Below, piece after piece: positions 1 through 5,360 of a DNA stretch of 16,954 bases. Source of the DNA: Desulfobacteraceae bacterium (GTDB taxonomy: Bacteria; Desulfobacterota; Desulfobacteria; Desulfobacterales; Desulfatirhabdiaceae); contig DAIEFO010000012.1 of the NCBI GenBank assembly GCA_027325475.1, forward strand, positions 1-16,954, written 5' to 3'. Positions within the stretch are counted from its first letter, which is position 1; each line of letters opens with the position of its first letter. The notes beneath the pieces are model-generated. The model saw nothing but the letters and a program-made list of their open reading frames with translations. It did not search any database and was not told where the DNA came from. A program made the translations under genes and the position numbers.

Positions 1-243
1 TCTGATATCAAACCCATCGCTTTTATGATTGATGCTCTCGTAAGCGGGTATGGCGGCATCCGCAGCCGCCCATCATGGAAAGGTGACGACTTCGCAAAAA
101 GTCGGCACACACAGCGTTGCGCTGCATTCTTCGTCATTGCAACGCACGAAAAGTACGCTGCGACCCTTGCGGATTTGCTGCAGCTGCTGCTGGATATTTT
201 TAGCGTAACAACGGAAAAGGGTTTGCAAAAACCCCTGTCGTGA
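1..243 (+). other. Open frame entering from the left edge, running through a repeat copy
   Basis: Frame 1 is open from the first base to a TGA at 241-243, about 80 codons, with an internal ATG at 25. The first residues (SDIKPIAFMIDALVSGYGG) could be the end of an upstream gene. However, from base 30 onward the DNA resembles the dispersed repeat seen at 4262-4390 and 5178-5330, so most of the encoded residues are repeat-derived. No good ribosome binding site precedes the ATG at 25. I do not recognise the peptide. It is either the 3' end of a gene overrun by a repeat or a fortuitous open frame. Confidence 0.25.
30..213 (+). repeat. Dispersed repeat copy 1 (degenerate)
   Basis: The core at 84-209 aligns with copy 3 in the same orientation. 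The 27-nt block 114-140 differs from copy 3 (5205-5231) at 3 positions and from the reverse complement of copy 2 (4334-4360) at 2. The left side has TGACGACTTCGCAAAAAGTC (84-103), like the element end TGACGGCTTCGTAAAAA of the other copies. A second end-like string, TGATGCTCTCGTAA, lies at 30-43. The right end is eroded and I see no target duplication. GGGTTT (219-224) and AAACCC (229-234) form a short hairpin just outside. Confidence 0.7.
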
Positions 244-305
244 GGATAAAATGAGCTGTCGGTATGAATATGTCTGAACCAATTTTAACGTCAGGAGGAA
301 ACATT

Positions 306-410
306 ATGTCCAAATCAAAAGATATTCGGAAAAGCGACAAGAAAAAACCTCAAAAAACAGCCAAAGAAAAGAAGCAGGAAAAAATAGAAAAGAAAAAGAA
401 CAATTCGTAA
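306..410 (+). CDS. Small lysine-rich protein, 34 aa, unknown function
   Basis: A near-ideal Shine-Dalgarno AGGAGG at 293-298 lies 7 nt before the ATG at 306. The frame runs 34 codons to TAA at 408-410. About half the residues are Lys or Arg, with some Glu, Asp and Gln and no hydrophobic stretch, so the product should be soluble, very basic and largely unstructured or helical. Composition suggests a nucleic-acid- or ribosome-associated peptide, which is inference only. Short basic proteins with a central K-T-x-K-E-K pattern are common hypothetical proteins in proteobacteria, but I cannot assign a family. The hairpin at 455-485 follows closely and could end its transcript. The alternative is a chance frame in A-rich DNA; the strong ribosome binding site argues against that. 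Confidence 0.6.
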   Translation: MSKSKDIRKSDKKKPQKTAKEKKQEKIEKKKNNS

Positions 411-454
411 CGGCTCTGCAGAAACTGAATACCGTGAAGATGTATCAGACTTTG

Positions 455-485
455 CGATGGGCGCTTCGAATTCGAGCGCCCATCG
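455..485. terminator. Perfect 11-bp-stem hairpin between convergent genes
   Basis: CGATGGGCGCT (455-465) pairs perfectly with AGCGCCCATCG (475-485) around a 9-nt loop that contains the palindrome CGAATTCG. It lies 44 nt after the stop of the small plus-strand gene and 20 nt beyond the stop of the minus-strand gene, the position expected of a shared terminator. Neither strand has a strong U tract after the stem, so it may be a weak or Rho-assisted terminator, or an RNA 3'-end protecting structure. Confidence 0.5.
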
Positions 486-505
486 TCACGCCTCATGATT
501 CCGTT

Positions 506-1003
506 TCATGAACCCGACTGTAGCAGGGAAAGATAGCTGTAAGGAATTTCCAGACTCGCAATGTAATAGCTGTTCATAAAAATATCCATCCTTACATTCT
601 GTCCATAACCGGAGATGTATTCAGAAACCTTTTTGATATCTACCTCGGCATATTGGCTGAACCCCCAGGTTTTATAATTGGTTTTAACATAAGCCAGCAA
701 GTCATCGGCGTCATTGAAAGGAGCACCGGAAGCCGATAATTGGTTAGGCGTGAACACAGTCGCGCTGATGGATACCGCCCCCAGATAGCTTTGAATGATG
801 CTGGCAACCGCTGTCGTAACGCTCTGGGCTTCGGTTTGGGTAAATTGCCCCGAATCCGCAGAGAATTTTCCGACAACAACAATTTTGGTGGTGCCACTCG
901 TTCCCATTACAGCAAAAGGAATACCTGCAGCAAACGCGGAAACCGTCGTTGACAGCATCAAAACGATGACCAGGTTTAATATACACATTCGATTTTTTCT
1001 CAT
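506..1003 (-). CDS. Secreted protein of unknown function, 165 aa
   Basis: The ATG (complement of 1001-1003) is preceded by AAGGAGGG (complement of 1008-1015), a strong ribosome binding site. Residues 1-26 form a classical Sec signal peptide: basic MRKNR, a hydrophobic core (ILNLVIVLML), and a small-residue cleavage region around SAFAA before G27. The only cysteine (C7) is in the signal region and there is no lipobox at the cleavage site, so this is not a lipoprotein. The mature part of about 139 residues is rich in Ser, Thr, Tyr and Gln, has a GTSGTTKIVVVGKF strand near its start, and ends in aromatic-rich segments without further membrane spans. It is probably periplasmic or exported. I recognise no family. 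It is the only well-supported minus-strand gene and faces away from the lysS block. Confidence 0.75.
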   Translation of the reverse strand: MRKNRMCILNLVIVLMLSTTVSAFAAGIPFAVMGTSGTTKIVVVGKFSADSGQFTQTEAQSVTTAVASIIQSYLGAVSISATVFTPNQLSASGAPFNDADDLLAYVKTNYKTWGFSQYAEVDIKKVSEYISGYGQNVRMDIFMNSYYIASLEIPYSYLSLLQSGS

Positions 1004-1015
1004 AATGCCCTCCTT

Positions 1016-1385
1016 TAAAAATTAAAAGAATTCATGGTGTTGGGATAACCGCATTAAAACACCCAGGACGCTTCAGCAACAAAGCGTCGCTCAACCGCCA
1101 GATTTTTTTGAGAAACATCCACCATTGGGATCAATAGCACATAAGCCATCGAGAATGTCAAGCAATATTACGATTGCATTCATCAAGGCACTTTCATATA
1201 AAAACCGGAACTTCAACTTGACAGTATAAGGAAAATAGGTTAGCAAACAGGTTTATCTATAGATTTTGGGTTAGACAGAATTCTTGGCAACGTCCCAAAA
1301 AGAAAAGACTGATATGATAACAGCCATGCCGGACAACTGCTGATCCCTTGTACCAAGGACTTTCATAATTAAGAGATTATCACCA
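1016..1385. other. Intergenic region between divergent genes
   Basis: These 370 bp separate the minus-strand secreted-protein gene from lysS, so they should hold promoters in both directions. I see a TTGACA at 1218-1223 (separate entry), a 7-bp hairpin GACGCTT/AAGCGTC (1067-1073 and 1082-1088), and an AT-rich stretch at about 1190-1270. The upstream side of lysS has only a weak AAGAGA-like ribosome binding site. I find no convincing small gene, tRNA or repeat. Confidence 0.5.
1218..1246 (+). promoter_or_regulatory. Possible sigma70-type promoter for the lysS block
   Basis: A perfect -35 hexamer TTGACA (1218-1223) is followed after 17 nt by TAGCAA (1241-1246), which matches the -10 consensus at only 3 of 6 positions. 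The location, about 140 nt before lysS in a divergent intergenic region, is suitable, but the -10 is poor. A better -10-like TATGAT at 1313-1318 has no -35 at proper spacing. Confidence 0.2.
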
Positions 1386-2897
1386 ATGGACAACGAAAAA
1401 TCAAGCGATGTCATCGAAAAACGACGAGAAAAGCTGGCTGAATTGAAGTCTCGGGGCATTCAACTTTTTCCAAATGATTTCAAGGTATCTCACACCATTC
1501 GGGACCTTTTGTCATTGATCGAAAAAAGCCCCGAAACGGTGACGCCGGAATCTCCAGTGTTTTCAGTCGCCGGAAGAATGATCGCCATCAACCGGTTTGG
1601 CAAATCGACATTCATACGCTTTCGGGATCGAAGCGGACAGCTTCAGGCTTACATCAGAAAGGACATTGTTGGAGACGAGACATATGAATTCTTCAAGCAA
1701 CTGGATGTTGGAGATATCATAGGGCTTGAGGGCGGCATGTTTCAAACCAAAACCGGAGAATGGACGCTTCTGGCGTCATCACTGCGCCTTCTTTGTAAGG
1801 CCACGCGGCCGCTGCCCGAAAAATTTCACGGGCTCAAAGATCCCGAAAAACGCTATCGGCAGCGGTATATCGATCTGATCATGAACGCCAATGTCCGTGA
1901 TATTTTTATCAAACGCAGCCGGATGATCCAGACGGTGCGTGCATTTCTTCTGGAACAGGATTTTCTTGAAGTTGAGACGCCAATGATGCAAACCCTGGCC
2001 GGCGGCGCCGAAGCCACTCCGTTTGTAACCTTTCATAACGCCCTGAACATCAATCTTTTTTTAAGGATTGCGCCAGAGCTGTATTTAAAACGTCTTGTGG
2101 TCGGAGGTTTCGAGCGGGTGTTTGAAATCAACCGGAATTTCCGTAATGAAGGGGTTTCCACACGCCATAATCCGGAATTTACCATGCTGGAGTTTTATCA
2201 GGCATATGCGACCTATGAAGATCTCATGGATATGACCGAAATCATGTTTTCGCGAGTCGCCGAAGCCGTAACCGGTTCTTCCCGGATTGTATATCAGGGA
2301 AACACGATCGATCTGTCAGGGAAATGGCGGCGCTTGACGCTGGCAGATGCGCTTTCCGAAATCGCCGGTGTCCCCCCCGCCCTTCTGAACGACAAAGAAG
2401 GGTTGCTGGCTTTCGCCGAGTCAAAAGGCATCCCCGTTACTCATAAAAACCGTCTGGGAAAAGTCATTACCAAACTTTTTGATGTCCTTGTGGAACCACA
2501 TCTGATTCAGCCGACATTTATCACCGGCTATCCGGTTGAGGTTTCTCCACTTTCCAGAAAAAACGACGGTAATCCCGCCGTCACGGATCGTTTCGAACTG
2601 TTTATTGCCGGCTATGAAATCGCCAATGGATTTTCAGAACTGAATGATCCGGAAGACCAGAAAGGCCGTTTTTTACAGCAGGTCGCAGACCGGGATGCTG
2701 GCGATCAGGAAGCTCACTGTATGGACAGCGACTATGTGGAAGCCCTTGAATACGGGCTCCCCCCGACGGCAGGGGAAGGGATCGGCATAGACAGGCTGGC
2801 CATGCTGCTGACAGATGCGATTTCCATTCGCGAGGTTATTCTCTTTCCGCATATGAAACCCCTGTCGATGACGTCATGTGACCAGGTCCCGGTATAA
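1386..2897 (+). CDS. lysS: Lysyl-tRNA synthetase, class II
   Basis: Charges tRNA-Lys with lysine in the cytoplasm using ATP. The 503-residue length is normal for bacterial class II LysRS. An N-terminal OB-fold anticodon-binding domain covers roughly residues 60-150 (VAGRMIAINRFGKSTFIRF). The class II catalytic core follows: motif 1 near FLEVETPMM (from F193), motif 2 FERVFEINRNFRNEGVSTRH (from F242) with its conserved Arg and Glu, and motif 3 GEGIGIDRLAMLL (from G463) with Arg470. The segment SPLSRKNDGNPAVTDRFELF is characteristic of LysRS. The ATG at 1386 gives the usual N-terminus (EKRREKLAELKSRGI), although its ribosome binding site is weak. It heads the plus-strand block and lolC starts 75 nt downstream; lysS next to lolCD is common in deltaproteobacteria. 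Confidence 0.97.
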   Translation: MDNEKSSDVIEKRREKLAELKSRGIQLFPNDFKVSHTIRDLLSLIEKSPETVTPESPVFSVAGRMIAINRFGKSTFIRFRDRSGQLQAYIRKDIVGDETYEFFKQLDVGDIIGLEGGMFQTKTGEWTLLASSLRLLCKATRPLPEKFHGLKDPEKRYRQRYIDLIMNANVRDIFIKRSRMIQTVRAFLLEQDFLEVETPMMQTLAGGAEATPFVTFHNALNINLFLRIAPELYLKRLVVGGFERVFEINRNFRNEGVSTRHNPEFTMLEFYQAYATYEDLMDMTEIMFSRVAEAVTGSSRIVYQGNTIDLSGKWRRLTLADALSEIAGVPPALLNDKEGLLAFAESKGIPVTHKNRLGKVITKLFDVLVEPHLIQPTFITGYPVEVSPLSRKNDGNPAVTDRFELFIAGYEIANGFSELNDPEDQKGRFLQQVADRDAGDQEAHCMDSDYVEALEYGLPPTAGEGIGIDRLAMLLTDAISIREVILFPHMKPLSMTSCDQVPV

Positions 2898-2972
2898 ATG
2901 ATGACAAACGCAAAGTGCAGCGTTATCTTCCGCTTCCGGTATCCGGACAAACCCCAAATGTGAATTACAATT

Positions 2973-4214
2973 ATGCCCTTTGAATATTTTATCGGCGCCC
3001 GCTATCTGAGAGCCAAGCAGAAACAGGCTTTCATTTCACTGATTACGATGCTTTCCATTGCGGGCGTCACCGTCGGTGTGATGGCACTCATCATTGTTAT
3101 CGCGGTCATGGCAGGTTTTGAGTCGGATCTCAAATCCCGCATTCTGAGTGTGGAATCCCACATCGTTGTCATGCGCCATGGTCCCAGTAACGGATTTACG
3201 GATTACTCGAAGGTGACAGGCTGGATTGACCAGGTCGCAGGCGTCAAGGCAGCCACGCCGTTCATCTTATCTCAAATCATGATTCGTTCTACAGGCGGAA
3301 TGACCGGGGCCGTATTGAGAGGCATCGATCCAAATTCTTCCGCCAAGGTGATCACCTCAATCAGCCAGAGCGCTGCCAGCGCACTGAACACCAGCGTCGG
3401 CCATGCCACAGACGGACCTCCACTGCCCGGTATCGTACTGGGCAAAGAACTTATGAAAAATCTGGGGGTGGTTGTCGGAGATACCGTTCAGATTCTGTCT
3501 CCGCGAGGAACCATTTCGCCTGTCGGACTCATACCGGCTATGAAACGTTTCCGTGTGGTAGGGTTGTTTGAATCCGGCATGTATGAATATGATGGTTCTC
3601 TGGCCTACATCCGTCTGGATGAAGCGCAGAAACTGCTGCACATGGAAAATGCCGTCAGCGGTATTGAGGTTCGTGTACATGATGTGTATAAAGCGGGAGA
3701 AATATCCCGGAAGATCGCGAGCGGTCTGGGCTTTCCCTACTGGTGTCGGGACTGGATGCAGATGAACCGGAATCTGTTTTCGGCGCTCAAACTGGAAAAG
3801 AATGTGATGTTTATCATCCTGGCCTTGATTATCCTGGTAGCCGCCTTTAACATCGCCAGCAGCCTTATCATGATGGTTATGGAAAAAACAAAAGATATCG
3901 CTATATTAAAAGCAATGGGCGCCACCGATAAAAGCATCCGCCGGATATTTATCTTCAAAGGCATGACCATCGGCGTTACCGGAACGGCTATTGGCGTCAG
4001 TCTGGGATTTATCCTCTGTAAACTTCTCGAACGCTACAAATTCATTGAACTTCCGGGTGATGTTTACTATATTAGCAAACTTCCGGTTCTCCTGAAAACA
4101 TTCGATGTCGTTTCGATTGCAACAGCCTCGCTGGTCATATGTTTTCTGGCCACCCTGTATCCGGCGCGTCAGGCTTCGCGTCTGGATCCAGTTGAAGCGA
4201 TCCGGTATGGATGA
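2973..4214 (+). CDS. lolC: Lipoprotein-releasing ABC transporter permease, LolC/LolE family
   Basis: Inner-membrane permease that, with LolD, extracts mature outer-membrane lipoproteins and passes them to LolA. The 413-residue length fits LolC/E. The N-terminus FIGARYLRAKQKQAFISLIT is typical of the family. A first membrane helix lies at about 22-48, a large periplasmic MacB-like domain spans about 49-275, and three more helices fall at about 279-302, 330-352 and 379-397. The cytoplasmic coupling segment EKTKDIAILKAMGAT and the terminal YPARQASRLDPVEAIRYG are hallmarks of the FtsX/MacB permease fold. Only one permease gene is present here, so the transporter may be a homodimer (LolF-like) or use a second subunit encoded elsewhere; lolC is therefore a family-level symbol. 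The ribosome binding site is weak. Confidence 0.93.
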   Translation: MPFEYFIGARYLRAKQKQAFISLITMLSIAGVTVGVMALIIVIAVMAGFESDLKSRILSVESHIVVMRHGPSNGFTDYSKVTGWIDQVAGVKAATPFILSQIMIRSTGGMTGAVLRGIDPNSSAKVITSISQSAASALNTSVGHATDGPPLPGIVLGKELMKNLGVVVGDTVQILSPRGTISPVGLIPAMKRFRVVGLFESGMYEYDGSLAYIRLDEAQKLLHMENAVSGIEVRVHDVYKAGEISRKIASGLGFPYWCRDWMQMNRNLFSALKLEKNVMFIILALIILVAAFNIASSLIMMVMEKTKDIAILKAMGATDKSIRRIFIFKGMTIGVTGTAIGVSLGFILCKLLERYKFIELPGDVYYISKLPVLLKTFDVVSIATASLVICFLATLYPARQASRLDPVEAIRYG

Positions 4215-4261
4215 CAGCGAGGTTGTCGTCCGGACATCTTTTTTCGCGTACATCAACAAAT

Positions 4262-4390
4262 GTGATGCCCTCGTAAAAAGTTCGCAGACAAGGCGTGCAA
4301 ATTCTGAGGAATGAAGCGTAGTTGTCGTACGCTGCAATGACGAAGGATGCAGCACAACGCGGCATGCGGGCTTTTTACGAAGCCGTCAAA
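4262..4390 (-). repeat. Dispersed MITE-like repeat copy 2, between lolC and lolD
   Basis: This 129-bp element has imperfect terminal inverted repeats: the left end reads GTGATGCCCTCGTAAAAAG, and the reverse complement of the right end reads TTGACGGCTTCGTAAAAAG. It lies opposite to copies 1 and 3; its block at 4334-4360 matches copy 3 (5205-5231) at 26 of 27 positions after reverse complementing. A central hairpin GCGTA (4316-4320)/TACGC (4328-4332) is kept in both copies. CAAATGT occurs at 4257-4263 and again at 4387-4393, a possible short target duplication overlapping the element ends. It encodes no protein. Confidence 0.8.
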
Positions 4391-4473
4391 TGTATCCGGA
4401 AACGTCAAAGGACATATGGTAAATCAGAAAATTCAATATCTGTCAAATTACACGTGCAAGGAAAACCGGACGA

Positions 4474-5190
4474 ATGGATAATGGAAGGCAGGACGGATGG
4501 CCTGATCCGGATGAAAACAGCCTTGTTTTGGCCAAAAACATCAGCAAAACTCATACCAGCAGCGAATCCCAGGTTGAAATATTAAAAGATATTGAACTGA
4601 AACTCATGGCTGGAGAAACGGTTGCCATTGTCGGTGCATCTGGTATTGGAAAATCCACCCTGCTTCAGATACTGGGCACGCTGGATCATCCGGATTGCGG
4701 CACGATGTGGTTTCGGGGCAAAAATATCTTCAGGCTGAATTCTCTTCAACTGGCCAGATTCAGAAACACATCCATAGGATTTGTCTTTCAGTTTCATCAC
4801 CTGCTGCCGGAATTCACGGCCCTGGAAAACGTCATAATGCCGGCCCTCATTAACGGTTTATCTCCCGACAAGGCCAGAAGCCTTGCGGAAACCATCCTGG
4901 TTCGGGTGGGGCTGAAACACAGGCTGAATTACAGGGTGACCCGACTTTCCGGCGGGGAACAGCAGCGGGTAGCGCTTGCAAGAGCACTGGTGTTAAAACC
5001 TCCGCTGCTTCTGGCGGACGAACCCACCGGAAATCTGGATCAGAAAAACAGCGAGCAGGTTCATTCCCTGCTGATGGAATTAAATCAAGAACTCAACATG
5101 ACCATGGTGGTTGTCACTCACAATATGAAACTGGCATCGCTCATGACCCGGCGAATAACCATTGTGGATGGAAAGTTAACGGCTTCGTAA
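4474..5190 (+). CDS. lolD: Lipoprotein-releasing ABC transporter ATPase LolD
   Basis: Cytoplasmic ATPase that powers lipoprotein release by the neighbouring LolC/E permease. The 238-residue protein has Walker A GASGIGKST (54-62), the Q-loop region FVFQFHHLLPEF typical of the LolD/MacB group, ABC signature LSGGEQQR (158-165), Walker B with D-loop LLLADEPTGNLD (178-189) and the switch histidine in VVVTHN. The ATG at 4474 is preceded by AGGAAA at 4459-4464. The upstream frame is closed by a TAA at 4420 with no other start, so this start is well fixed. The gene lies between two inverted repeat copies, and its last codons and stop (GCT TCG TAA) come from the downstream element: removing the element would make the end Asp-Thr-Asn-stop instead of Ala-Ser-stop. 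The catalytic core is unaffected. Confidence 0.95.
   Translation: MDNGRQDGWPDPDENSLVLAKNISKTHTSSESQVEILKDIELKLMAGETVAIVGASGIGKSTLLQILGTLDHPDCGTMWFRGKNIFRLNSLQLARFRNTSIGFVFQFHHLLPEFTALENVIMPALINGLSPDKARSLAETILVRVGLKHRLNYRVTRLSGGEQQRVALARALVLKPPLLLADEPTGNLDQKNSEQVHSLLMELNQELNMTMVVVTHNMKLASLMTRRITIVDGKLTAS
5172..5182 (+). repeat. Direct repeat AAAGTTAACGG, left copy (putative target duplication)
   Basis: An 11-bp sequence identical to 5330-5340 that brackets repeat copy 3. It lies in the last codons of lolD (Lys-Leu-Thr). Such paired direct repeats at element ends are the usual sign of transposition. The length is somewhat uncertain because ACGG next to CTTCG is also present at the end of copy 2. 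Confidence 0.6.
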
Positions 5191-5330
5191 AATGTCCGCA
5201 TGCTGCGTTGTGCTGCATCCTTCGTCGTTGCGGCGTACCCAAAAGTACGCCTCACTCCTCAGGATTTGCACGCCTTGCCTGCGAACATTTTTCAAAGCCG
5301 TCCCAAAATCGACTTTTTACGAGAGCATCA
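5178..5330 (+). repeat. Dispersed MITE-like repeat copy 3, between lolD and bamA
   Basis: About 150 bp, inverted relative to copy 2. It starts with AACGGCTTCGTAAAA and ends with CTTTTTACGAGAGCATCA, whose reverse complement matches the other end type. The conserved 27-nt block is 5205-5231. A perfect central hairpin GCGTAC (5233-5238)/GTACGC (5245-5250) has a 6-nt loop. The right side has two end-like strings in tandem (around 5284-5303 and 5310-5330), so this copy is longer than copy 2. No transposase is encoded, consistent with a non-autonomous element. It supplies the lolD stop codon and pushes bamA away from lolD. Confidence 0.8.
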
Positions 5331-5340
5331 AAGTTAACGG
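5330..5340 (+). repeat. Direct repeat AAAGTTAACGG, right copy (putative target duplication)
   Basis: Exact match of 5172-5182, immediately after the right end of repeat copy 3 and 20 nt before the bamA start. Joining the left flank directly to the base after this copy gives a lolD frame ending in TGA at 5349-5351. Confidence 0.6.
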
Positions 5341-5360
5341 ATACAAACTGAGGTATCTTT

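Noticed and set aside
1067..1109. Hairpin GACGCTT/AAGCGTC followed by a T run
   Set aside because: The T run starts about 15 nt after the stem, too far for an intrinsic terminator, and no plus-strand gene ends just upstream.
2898..2963. 21-codon frame directly after the lysS stop
   Set aside because: Very short, no separate ribosome binding site, no recognisable sequence.
3906..4355. 149-codon minus-strand frame across the lolC end and repeat copy 2
   Set aside because: Composed of lolC antisense and repeat sequence; similar short frames arise from every copy of the repeat.
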